Origin: Magnolia sinica
Taxonomy: Eukaryota; Streptophyta; Magnoliopsida; Magnoliales; Magnoliaceae
NCBI RefSeq assembly: GCF_029962835.1
Contig: NC_080591.1
Location: 39,067,501 to 39,131,500 of the forward strand
Direction: 5' to 3'
DNA length: 64,000 nucleotides
The notes below the pieces were generated by a model, which was not told the DNA's origin, made no database searches, and saw nothing but the letters and a program-made list of their open reading frames with translations. The translations under genes and the position numbers were made by a program. Of this stretch, positions 1 through 9,906 are shown piece after piece (position 1 is the first letter of the stretch; each line of letters opens with the position of its first letter).

Positions 1-211
1 ATCCCATCCTACAGCCACAAGGAGGGGAATAATATTGAATGGAACCAAAATGGTTGGAATTAACGGTTTGTTCAACAATAACATTGAGGAGACGAATATC
101 CCGCACATATTCCGGATCCTCTTTGAGAGGTCAAAGAGTACGCACCACAATAGGTGTGGAACGGGAAGAAGAAGGACCACAAGTAGTTTTCTTCTTAGTT
201 CTACCTTCCAT
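1..211 (-). pseudogene. Start of an extra ORF downstream of copia pol, unrecognised, one in-frame stop, runs off the edge
   Basis: An ATG at 209-211 (minus) opens a frame beginning MEGRTKKKTT, rich in Lys, Ser and Thr. It meets one stop after 26 codons, then continues in the same frame to the window edge through an acidic, charged stretch (KEDPEYVRDIR). It lies about 430 bp past the end of pol, where SIRE-type copia elements carry an additional or envelope-like ORF. I do not recognise the family and cannot say whether it is envelope-like, transposase-like or another accessory protein. Confidence 0.4.
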
Positions 212-486
212 TGCAAGAAGCAAAAATAGAATGCAAGAAGGATTTATGGATTTCACCCAAATTAGATTTTACCCTAATAATGCAAGGAAATCACAAGAAA
301 GCTTGAAATAAACACTAGAATCAAGCTAATTGAGATGCAAGGAACCTAAATCTGAAAGAAAAATGAAAATGATGCATTAATTGAGTAGTATTCGGAGATG
401 GGTTCGTCCGGTCGGAGAAGGGGCTGTTGGAGAAGATGAAGAAAGTGAAGAAAAAGTGATTTTTCTCACAATAAAAGCACCCTACC

Positions 487-575
487 CACGCATCTCAACT
501 GGTTGAGTATATACTCGATCGGTCATGCCACGACTAGTCGAGTGTGTACTCGACTGGTCGTGTAGACTCAAAAAT
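487..575. repeat. Cluster of near-palindromic CGACTGGTCG motifs between pol and the extra ORF
   Basis: About four copies of a degenerate motif of the form CTCGACTGGTCGAG (variants ACTAGTCGAG, ATCGGTCATG) lie within 90 bp. The same motif recurs about ten times in the copia LTR near 6,470-6,800 and again in the solo LTR at 27,250-27,545, so it is a family trait of the element. Confidence 0.75.
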
Positions 576-644
576 CCTCAATTTTATTAATTTTTAGAAA
601 TCTAGAAATTTAAATAAAAATATACAAAATATATTAAATCTCAG

Positions 645-2277
645 ATCAAATTACATATACCAATATCCAATTTTAATTTAGAGAATCTGTTTCTGTCAAA
701 TGGTTTGGTGAAAATGTTCGCAAGTTGATTTTTAGTTTAAACATCATCCAAAGAAATAATTTTATCTTCTACTAATTCACAAATGTAATGATATCTAATG
801 TCAATATGCTTAGTTTGTGAATGCTGAATGGGATTTTTAGAGATGTTGATCGTACTAGAGTTATCGTAATAAAGAACCATAGTATCTTGCGCAAATTCAT
901 AGTCATTTAACATTCTTTTCATCTACACAAGCTGAGTGCATGCATTTCCAGCTGCAATATATTCAGCCTCAGCTGTGGATAGCAAAACGGAACTTTGTTT
1001 CTTGCTATGTTATGAAATTAAACAGTTCCCGACATAAAAACATCCACCACTGGTAGACTTTCGGTCATCTATATTCCCAGCCCAATCAGCATCCGTATAA
1101 CCTGCTAATTGAACATTAGTATCATATGGATACCAAAGGCCAAGATTAGCCGAACTTGTGACATATCTCATAATTCGCTTGACAGCAATCAGGTGAGATT
1201 CCTTAGGATCTGATTGATATCTAGCACAGATACCTACGTTGAATGCTATATCAGGTCTGCTTGCAGTTAAATATAATAAACTACCAATCATATTGCGATA
1301 CAACCTAAGATCTACACTTTTACCTGTTGCATCCTTAGAGAGCTTAAGAGTCGTACTCGTAGGAGTATCGAAGTTTTTCCCATTCTCAAATCCAAACTTC
1401 TTAGGCAAGTTTAGAACATACTTGGTTTGAGAGATAAAAAACCTGTCTTCAAGTTGTTTCACTTGTAGACCTAAAAAGTAGTTCAGTTCTCCAACCATGC
1501 TCATTTCAAACTTGGACTTCATCAACTTTGCAAACTCAGTAGACAGGTTAGAACAAGTAGAGCCATAGATAATGTCATCAACATATATCTGTATTATAAG
1601 TATGTGATCATTGTGTTTCTTTACAAATAGTGTCTTATCAACAATCCCCATTATAAAGTTATAACTTAGTAAAAACTTAGTCAACTTCTCATACCATGCC
1701 CTAGGAGCTTGTTTTAAATCATAGAGTGTCTTTTTCAGGCGATAAACATGATCAATGTATTTAGGGTCTTCAAAACCCTTAGGAGGTTGTTCTACATATA
1801 CTTCCTCATGTAAATCACCATTCAAGAAAGCACTCTTGACATCCATTTGATAGATTTTGAACTTTTTGAAACAAGCAATGGATATGAATAATCTGATAGA
1901 TACAAGACGAGCTACTGGGGGAAAGGTTTCATCATAATCGATACCTTCTATCTGAGTGTACCCTTGTATAACCAGTCTTGCCTTGTTTCTTATAATATTT
2001 CCTAATTTATCAGATTTATTTTTAAAGATCCACTTACTTCTAATTATATATTTATCATTAGGTCTAGGAACTAAATGCCATACATCATTCCTTACAGATT
2101 GATTCAGTTCATCTTGCATGACTACTATCCAGTTTTCATCAATAAGCGCTTCTTTTACATTGGCGAGCTCAATCTGGGAAGTGAAGCATACACAATTACA
2201 TATATTTTCTAATTGTCTTCGAGTACGCACACCAGTGAGAGGGTTCCCAAGAATTTGATCAGTTGGATGGTCTTTAA
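645..2277 (-). pseudogene. Copia reverse transcriptase and RNase H (broken)
   Basis: The largest open piece (1,010-2,230, 406 codons) carries copia RT: the [12 protein letters not shown] motif, [14 protein letters not shown] text and the catalytic YVDD box ([11 protein letters not shown]). After the polymerase comes RNase H, with YTDADWAG and KSTSGG. A stop at 1,010 separates this from a second RNase H piece (737-922) holding YYDNSSTINISKNP and KHIDIRYHYI. One more stop precedes the pol C-terminus QLANIFTKP at about 700. The catalytic boxes survive but at least two stops and a frame change relative to integrase make it non-functional. It acts in reverse transcription of element RNA. Confidence 0.92.
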
Positions 2278-3340
2278 CTAACCACAGTTCAGTGTCATTT
2301 GACTGGATGAAGAGTCTAGTTTATCAACTATAGAGACTTCATCATCTTCTGAACTAGAGACATGTGTATTCAAGTGATCATCTATAACCACATTAATGGA
2401 CTCTTGAATAATATCGGTTCTCTTGTTGAGAACTCGATATGCTCGACTATTTAGAGCATACCCTAGAAAAATTCCTTCGTCACTTTTAGTGTCGAACTTC
2501 CCTAAATTTTCACAGTCACGCAAAATATAGCACTTGTTGCCAAAAACTCGAAAGTATTTGACCGTGGGCTTCTTATTGAACCATAGTTCATATGAAGTCT
2601 TTTCATTTGATTTTCTAGTAAAAACATGGTTTATTATATAGCATGCAGTGTTCACAGCTTTAGGCCATAGATTTTTAGGTAATTTCATGTTATTTAACAT
2701 AACATTGGCCATTTCTTGAAGTACATGATTTTTTCTTTCAACAACCCCATTTTGTTGAGGTGTCTTAGGTGCAGAAAATTCATGCGATATCCCGTGATCG
2801 CTACAGAACTTCTCAAAATTGCTATTATCAAATTCCGATCCATGGTCACTTTGGATTTTCGAAACATTTGATTCATTCTCAGTTTGAATACGCTTAAGTA
2901 TCCTTTTCACTTCATCGAGAGTTTCAAACTTCTCTCTCATGAAAGCTACCCATGAATATCTGATAAAGTCATCCACAATTACCAAAAAATATTTCTTTCC
3001 ACCTTGACTCTCCGTTCTGGTAGGTCCAACGAGATCCATATGGAGGAATTCAAGGGGTTCAGATGTGGCACTGGAGTTCACTTTCTTGTGACTACTCCTA
3101 ATTTGTTTTCCAATTTGATATTCGCCACAAATTTTGTCCATTTTCTTTAGTTTGGGTAGATCTCTTATTAACTCGCCTTTCCTCAGTCTATATAGATTTC
3201 GGTAGTGTACATGTCCAAGGTGTTTATGCCATAATTCGGTCTAATTGGTTTGAACTATGTAACAGGATAATTTAGACGAGCTAGAGTCACTAACTATATA
3301 ACAATTCTGAGATGTTCTGCGACCAGTCAATATCACAGAA
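2278..3340 (-). pseudogene. Copia integrase with GAG-pre-integrase region (broken)
   Basis: An 287-codon open piece (2,278-3,141) shows the copia integrase core: LHMDLVGPTRTES with the first Asp, IQSDHGSEFDN with the second Asp, and GVVERKNHVLQEMA with the Glu of the DDE triad. LWFNKKPTVKYFRVFGNKC marks its C-terminal side. Upstream to about 3,340 lies the GAG-pre-integrase zinc region (HLGHVHYRNLYRLRKGE-like), in another frame. The downstream RT is in a different frame, so a shift near 2,270 breaks the polyprotein. All three catalytic acids are kept. Confidence 0.9.
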
Positions 3341-3370
3341 CCTTTCTCATTAGAAATTTCACATCCTTGA

Positions 3371-3700
3371 TTAGTGAATTTTTACACTATGTTTATTATT
3401 GCATATTTGATAAATGCTTAAGAGTTTATGTTTAAGACCTTCTACAAACAAAACATTCTTAAAAGGAGGAACATTGAAGAGTTGAACTGTACCTTGGCCA
3501 ATTATTCTGCAGTTGCTACCATCACCAAATGTGACTGAACCATTAACCATATCTTTGAAGTTTGTGAACAAATCTTTGTCACCTGTCATGTGTCTAGAGC
3601 AACCACTATCTAGGTACCACTTTGATTGACTCGAAGCCTTGAAAGAAGTGTGGGCAACTAGACAAGTAACTTTAGGGACCCATTTCATTTTGGAGCACTG
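3371..3700 (-). pseudogene. Copia aspartic protease
   Basis: An open stretch of 105 codons contains SKWYLDSGCSRHMTGD, the plant copia protease active-site signature (DSG with flanking WYLDSG and HMTG). GQGTVQLFNVPPFKNVLFV and LKHKLLSIYQIC follow, the usual strands leading into the GAG-pre-integrase. A frame change separates it from the gag tail upstream and stops separate it from integrase. Confidence 0.9.
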
Positions 3701-5402
3701 TTAGTTTTTCTACGCTTGTAGTTGTTATAAGTTCTACCATTTGAGTTAGATTTTAGAAGCTTCTTGAGTAAATTTACAATTTTCTCAGCTAAGGGGTTAT
3801 GATTCTGATATCTAAAGTTGATATGGTTGTTTTTAGATTTTGTAGCTTGAAAAGTTTTAGGATTTTTAAAACCATTTTGATTCAGACTTTTCTCTTTTGA
3901 GTTGGAGGGCTCTCCTTTAACAAACTTAGGAGGAGTAATCTTATTTTTTAAATGCATATTTTTATCATAGCCCAGACCAGATCTATCTCCACATTTCCTT
4001 GATCCGGTTAGTAATTTTTCTAGTTTAGGATCACCCTGGGCATACCTCCAAGTATCCTTTGAACTCAAGAGAGAAGAGACTTCTAGTTTTAGGTTTCATT
4101 TTCTGATTTTAAATTTTCAACTTGGGATGTTTTGAAATCTAAATCACATTTAGTCTTTTCAAAATAATCAGCAAGATGCAATTTTTTCAAAACTTGGTTT
4201 TCAAAATCTTCTTTTAACTTTAGAAACTTTTCTTTTTGAAGTTTAAGTTTTATAACTATCTTACAACTTTCCATGTATAGGCATCTTGTAAATCTTCATC
4301 ATTTTCAGGGTCACTCCTTAGATTTTCATCATAAGTTAAATCACAACTATCTGAGGAAGTGACTCTTGCTAGATTCATTAAGGACTTGACCTTATTAGAA
4401 CATTCGAGTTCAGAATCATCTAATTCAGAAGAAGCTTCAGAGCAAGACGATTCATCCCATGTGGCCAACATACCTTTCTTCTTTGATTTGTCTCTCTTTG
4501 GACACTTGTTTGCCAAATGCCCGTATTCACGGCAGGTGAAGCATTGGTTGTCTTTAAGAGATTTTCAATTTTTAGTTTTTCTCTTTTTCTTCTCAGAGGG
4601 TTTTTGAAAATCAACTTTCTTTTTTACTTTCGAAAATCTTATAAAATTTTTTGGCTAATAGTGCCATATCATTCTCTGAATTTTCACAATCAAAATTATC
4701 TTGAGAAATACATTTAGATGACTTAAGGGCTATGGACTTACATTTAGGAGCCTTGAAATTCAACTCGTAGGTTTGTAAAGAACCAACAAGCTCTTCAACC
4801 CTCATATTATCGGTGTCACGAAGTTCTCGAATGGTAGTCACCTTAGAATTGAACCTTTCAGGCAATAAGCGCAGTATCTTTGCACAAACTTTACTTTATG
4901 AGATGCTGTCTCCAAGACCCCACATTGAGTTAACTATGTCATTCAATTTAGTATAGAAGTTCATGAATATTTTCACTTTCTTCCATACGTATTTCCTCAA
5001 ACCTAGTGGTGAGGATTTGAAGTTTTGACTTTTTTACGATAGTCGTACCCTTGTGTGTCATTTCTAAGATATCTAAGCTTGCTTTGCAGTATCATAAGAT
5101 ATAATTCTTTTGAATTCATCTAGTAATAGTATGCAAGTGATTGCATTTAAAGCTTTGGCATTGGCACTACTCTCATTTTTCTAAAGAGTGGTCCATGAAT
5201 AATAAGGTGTAACTTTAATAGACTTAGTTCCATCAGTGCCTAGAACTTCAGACGTGGGTGGGTTCCATCTAGTCACTGTGGCTTACCACACGTTCTCATC
5301 GATGGACCTAAAAAAGATCCTCATCCTGGCTTTCTAATAAGCATAATTGGAGCCATCAAAAGGTGGAGGCTTAGTAATTGAAAGGCTATCAAAATTTGAC
5401 AT
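3690..5402 (-). pseudogene. Copia gag with CCHC zinc knuckle (broken)
   Basis: The ATG at 5,400-5,402 opens MSNFDSLSITKPPPFDGSNY, typical of plant copia gag, and meets a stop at about codon 23. Further pieces follow in shifting frames. The nucleocapsid knuckle near 4,500-4,545 reads CFTCREYGHLANKC, an intact CX2CX4HX4C. An acidic serine-rich segment (SSCSEASSELDDSELE), a Lys/Leu-rich probable coiled coil (4,089-4,274) and a basic Asn/Lys-rich tail up to the protease come after it. Gag would form the virus-like particle; several stops exclude that here. Confidence 0.88.
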
Positions 5403-5458
5403 ATTAAAAGCTCGAGATCGGTTAGCTCAGGAAATGAATCCAAATAAATGAGCTATTA

Positions 5459-5471
5459 GCCTTTAATACCA
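5459..5471 (-). promoter_or_regulatory. Primer-binding site of the copia element
   Basis: On the minus strand TGGTATTAAAGGC starts two bases after the LTR end (TTTTCA). It matches the common plant initiator-Met site TGGTATCAGAGC with substitutions, so the site is decayed. Confidence 0.8.
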
Positions 5472-5473
5472 CT

Positions 5474-7077
5474 TGAAAAGGTCGAGCTCTAAGTCCTTGA
5501 GAGAGAGGGGGGGTGAATAGGACTATGCCAAATAAAAATTAAATGTGGAATACAAAGATAAATAGCAAAATTAAATAATAAAATAGCACAAGTAAATATC
5601 AACCTCAAATGCACTAGTCTTGAGAGGTTGATACAAACTGAGTTCTAAAGACAACCTAACACCAAAAACCAAAGGCTTATGGCAGGACAACCTTACTAGA
5701 ACATTTGTAAGTATAAAAAACTCAAACCAATAAAGAGACAAAGGAAATAAACTAAGTTATTACAACATTCACTACAAGTGCATAAAGTAAATTACATCAT
5801 TCACCACAAGTGCATAAAGTAAATTACAACATTCACATACATCATCCACCACAACTCTAGGAATTATGGTGGTTTGTTTGTGTGTACACCAACTATTAGC
5901 AAACAGCCACACAACCACTCCTCTCCTAATATCCACACCCACGGGATATTGGCTTTCACTAAGAAATAAGGTTTTCCAAGGTTCACCTTAAAACCTTCAT
6001 AATTGTGTTTTTCAAATGGGCTTTACACAATCACAATAACCCCACAATGAGTTTTTCCTAGCTGAATCTCATAAACTAAAAAAAGCAATAAATTAAAATT
6101 GTACTTATCTGAAGATTCTTCTTCTGAAGTAGCCCGGTAGGACCAATTCGATGTAGACGTAGATGTTCAATGTCCAATCTCACAAATGAAAGGGTTCTAG
6201 GTCTAAATGATTTTTAAATTAAATTAACCTGGGGCTAGCTTGATTTGATTTTGATCTCAAAAGGGTAAATCACAATTCTCCTTTTTAATACAATAGAGTT
6301 GAATAAAGAGATCACAAAATCAAATACAAAAAGCTATAAAAAGAATCTAAAATGAATAAGTAATAGCTTCACAATTGTAGGGACTTATCTCTCAAAGTGA
6401 TGTCTTGATTAGGCTTGGAATGAATGAAAAACTCTGAGATTCGTCCTATATTTATAGGTAAAAACTCTGTTCCCTCGACTGGTCTAAGGGTTGGTTCGAC
6501 TAGTCGAAACACCAACCAATTTTCAAAATTTCTTGCGTGATAAGATAAACCCGTTACTTAACTAGTCAAATGGCCTGCTCAACTGGTCGAGCAATGCATT
6601 CGACTGGTCGAGTGGGACCAGAAAAGCTTGCTAGACTTTGAGTTGAGCCCTGTTTGACTGGTTGAGACTGTTCACTCGACTGGTCGAGTAGTGTGCACGA
6701 CTGGTCAAGCCACAACCAAAAATTTTTGAAAATTCTTAACAAATCTTGTGCTGGTCGAGAAATTCTTTGTACTGGTCGAGCCAGTGCCTAGACTAGTCGA
6801 AGAAAAGCCTATAAATATATATAATGACCCAAATTCAATATGCAATTAACATAACCTAACCTATGATCAATCTAGGGTCATTCATACCTTAAATGTGATT
6901 TTGAAACATCATTCACTTCGGTAGAAAGAGCATAAAGCTTGACCTCGAAGTCTTGAACTTGAGTTTGAGCTAGAGCTTGTGTTCATGAGACTTTAAACTT
7001 AAGGTAGTGATCTTGTAATATGAGCTTGAGTACTTAAAACTTGAGCTAGAGGTAATGATCTTAAAACTTGAGCTAGG
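5474..7077 (-). repeat. Copia 5' LTR, truncated at its outer end
   Basis: The inner end (plus reading TGAAAAGG) matches the terminus of the bounded solo LTR at 26,231. Shared landmarks are GAGGGGGTGAATAGGACTATG near the inner end, the CGACTGGTCGAG cluster in the middle and CTTGAA/CTTGAG-rich sequence towards the outer end. The match stops at about 7,077, so roughly the last 100-150 bp present in the solo copy are missing. Confidence 0.85.
6470..6810. repeat. Array of degenerate CTCGACTGGTCGAG motifs inside the copia LTR
   Basis: About ten dispersed copies of a near-palindromic 10-14 bp motif (TCGACTAGTCGA, CTCGACTGGTCGAG, GTACTGGTCGAG) lie in 340 bp at irregular spacing. Because spacing is irregular this is a motif cluster and not a simple tandem repeat. 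Confidence 0.8.
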
Positions 7078-9017
7078 GGCTGCATCACATGGGCCTCATA
7101 TACATCAATTGGGCCACATCACATGGGCTTCAAATACATCACAATGGGCCTCATATACATTAAGTGGGCCGCATCATATGGGCCAAATATTCATCACAAT
7201 GGGCCTCACTCATGGGCCACATATACATCACAATGGGCCTCACTCATGGGACTCATATACATCACATTAAGGTGGGCCTTGCACATTCCAAATGGGCCAC
7301 AAATACATCACATTGGGCCTCAACAGATGGGACACAATACATCACATTGTCCTCACAGCAGGTGGGTCCTGGTTGCTGCAGGCGGGCCGTACAGATGAAC
7401 GGCTTGCATGAAACACATACATTATGGTGGATCCCACGTCTCACATGGCCGGATGGAGTAGATGCAACACGTACATCGGTGGGACCCACTTGAAATTTAG
7501 ATCTCTCATTCTCGTTGCAATACCATAAAACGATCTCTGCAAATGGCTGGATGGTATGGATACAATGCATGCCTTAAGATGGGCCCCTAATTCACCGTCC
7601 AGGGATGGATGCGTGGATATACAATACATATTTCAAGGTGGGCCCCACCTATCCAGTAAACGGACAGGTGTGGTCAAGACCCATACATCACAGTTGGGCT
7701 CCACACGGCCCGTCTAGATGGATGGCGTGGATACAAACACATACATCAGGGTGCGCCTCATATTACACAGTCCAGATGGACGGTGTGGATACAAGATACA
7801 TAAATCAAGGTGGGTCCCACCTGCCCACATGTGTGGGGTCGGCCCACCCTTAAAACAGATGGGTGGAGTGGAATTAGGATACATCATGGGATGGCCCACC
7901 ATCCTCCAGATGGACGGTGTGGACCAAACATAAACATCACGTTGTGGCCCCATGCACAGACAGTCTAGATACACATGTCCAAGGTGTGGGGCCCACATCC
8001 AGATGGACAGTACATACATCAAGGTGGACCCCAAGCCAGCACGGATTAAACACTTGCATCGTGGTAGGGTCCACATCTAGTGGACTAGATGCATCAACAA
8101 GGTGGGTCCCTTTGAGATTTAAATTTACCTCATTCTCTTATTGCCGCTGCTGTAAGACGGTCACTATAAAAGGGTTGGACGGTGTGGATCATATATACAA
8201 TGGGTGGGTCCCACCGTCGCATGCACTAAAGGGTGGGGATGTGACCCATACATCACACCCGATCCACACAGATGGACGGTTGGACATAACACATGGCTCG
8301 AGATCAGGCCATCCAAGGAGTTGCTGTAGTTAATACAACAGCAAATGTTGTTGCTTGATTCTCACTGTTCAGATGGACGGTTGGGGTATAACGCATACCG
8401 AATGCTCAGATCACTGAGCTTGCTGATGTCATCACACAGCTACACAACTGTCCAGGGCTGTTGGACGCCTTGGACGGTCTGGATATGATATATATCCAGC
8501 ATGGTGGTCCCATGCGGGTGGGCCACATGATTTAGATCAACCTGATATTCGTGTTTTCCTCCGTCCAGGCCCACATCTGGGCGGTCATGATGAAATATGC
8601 CCATCATGGTGGGCTTGACAGATGGACGGCGTGGCCGTAAAATACAAGCATAATAAGCGGGCCATAAAATTAGGGAGAGAGAGAGAGACGCGTGTGATGG
8701 AGGGGCCTCGCCATTATGGGCCCCTCTAGTATTACAATACATACATCAAGATGGGTCCCAAATAGGATCCATACCATCAATCGGTACGCCCCACTTGGTC
8801 CATCATTAAAAACAAAATCCAACTTATAAACCACCCACCGATTGTCTTCTTCTTGGTCCCTTGGCTTCCTTACCTCCTTGGCTTCAACTTTAATGGAGGA
8901 AGATAAGGATTGAAGGGTGGAGATGGAAGATTAGGGGGTAGGAAGTGGGCCACACATGGCTCTTCTCATGGAGAGCTCGGACGTTTCCTCTCTCTTGGGA
9001 TTGCTTGGGAGAAATGG

Positions 9018-9052
<35 letters not shown>

Positions 9053-9481
9053 GATGTAAGAGTGAGTGATGGGTGATGGGTGAGTGTAAGAAAGGGATGG
9101 GTGAAGAGAGAGAGAGAGTTGACTTTGGGAATGGGACATGGATGGGTTGTGTGCTCGTTGTACTAGACTTAAGATTGATTGATTGATGGGATGGGTTGTA
9201 TAGATTCTCTTAAAATTTACAACGTGCGGCATTTTCTTCCAGATTAACGCGAGCCCACATCTCTTGGCCTGGGTATTACATTGGTACGCAAGTCGTGGCG
9301 TTAGAATCACGGCGACGGCGCGGTCGCAAGGGTACAAGTCTCCGGGTAAGCTGACTCAGGTTGACAGGGGGCAACCCAGGGTCGCGCACAAATGCTATTT
9401 ATGCATCGCGGGTCCCTGAAATTCGACCGGGAGGACGCGGAAGCCTATGGAACAGTATGCTGTAGGATTACGAGCCTTACA
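7078..9481 (-). repeat. Chromovirus 3' LTR fragment
   Basis: It runs parallel to the 5' LTR from about 11,810 to 14,293, with the same landmarks in the same order: TGGGCC repeats, GATCTCTCATTC, CAGATGGACGGTGTGG units, GA tracts and the terminal GAGCCTTACA. The outer 1.9 kb present in the other copy is missing. The open frames here, full of WASYTSQWAS-like peptides, are translated repeats and not genes. Confidence 0.88.
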
Positions 9482-9906
9482 GCTCTCTCCTCCTAATAAA
9501 AATTTTGTCCTCAAAATTTAACCCACAACACAACCAATACAGATCTCACAAAGGGAGAGAAATCCCATCACTATAGATATAATCAGAATACAACATACCA
9601 ACATAATCAAACACATAAGAGATAGGGATAACGCCCACAAATCTCAGCCACTTGCTCCCAAGACGCCTCATCAGCACTATGATGACCCCACTAATCCTCG
9701 GATCTCGGTCAGAAATGATCGAAACTGGAATACTATGCAGTCTCACAATCTTAACGGTAGGAGTTATGTCAGAAAGTTTCTAAGTTGTTCAAACTCGGGG
9801 ATCTAATCATTCTAAATTCCCAACAATCATAGAGTGAAGGTTAGTTATCGACATATATGTGATGTTATCCTCAGGTATTCCCAAGTTATGCTCTAATACC
9901 AACTTC
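9482..9906 (-). pseudogene. Chromovirus interior: integrase sliver joined to chromodomain tail
   Basis: A polypurine tract (minus TTAGGAGGAGAGAGC) abuts the 3' LTR at 9,482-9,496 and the primer site lies at the other end. The frame at 9,546-9,746 reads RLHSIPVSIISDRDPR, the gypsy integrase stretch that includes the second catalytic Asp. Directly after it, in the next frame, comes WGHHSADEASWEQVAEI and then CGRYPYLL (about 9,617-9,690), which matches the end of chromovirus chromodomains (EEATWE...RYP). Roughly the whole distal integrase between these two points is deleted, and so are gag, protease, RT and RNase H upstream. No product is possible; it would need proteins from another element. 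Confidence 0.85.
9885..9901 (-). promoter_or_regulatory. Primer-binding site, initiator-Met type
   Basis: Minus strand TGGTATTAGAGCATAAC begins five bases after the LTR end (GGTATGACA, then GAAGT). It differs from the usual TGGTATCAGAGC by one base in the core, so the site is well kept. Confidence 0.85.

Larger units (their letters stand above)
1..7077 (-). mobile_element. Ty1/copia retrotransposon, SIRE-like, degenerate and cut at both ends
   Basis: Read on the minus strand the order is LTR (5,474-7,077), primer-binding site, gag, protease, integrase, RT, RNase H, then an extra ORF leaving the left window edge. The order protease-integrase-RT-RNase H defines Ty1/copia. A long gag with zinc knuckle and coiled coil, plus an ORF after pol, suggests the SIRE group. 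The element is dead: gag has stops near its start, integrase and RT are in different frames, and RNase H is split. The upstream LTR stops abruptly at 7,077 against chromovirus LTR sequence. The 3' LTR is not in the window. A related solo LTR lies at 26,231-27,914. Confidence 0.88.

Noticed and set aside
7055..8333. Overlapping plus-strand open frames of 70-138 codons rich in WAS, HGPHIHH and GLIYI
   Set aside because: They translate the TGGGCC/CATATACATCA repeat of the LTR; the same frames recur at 11.5-13.1 kb with frame-breaking differences.
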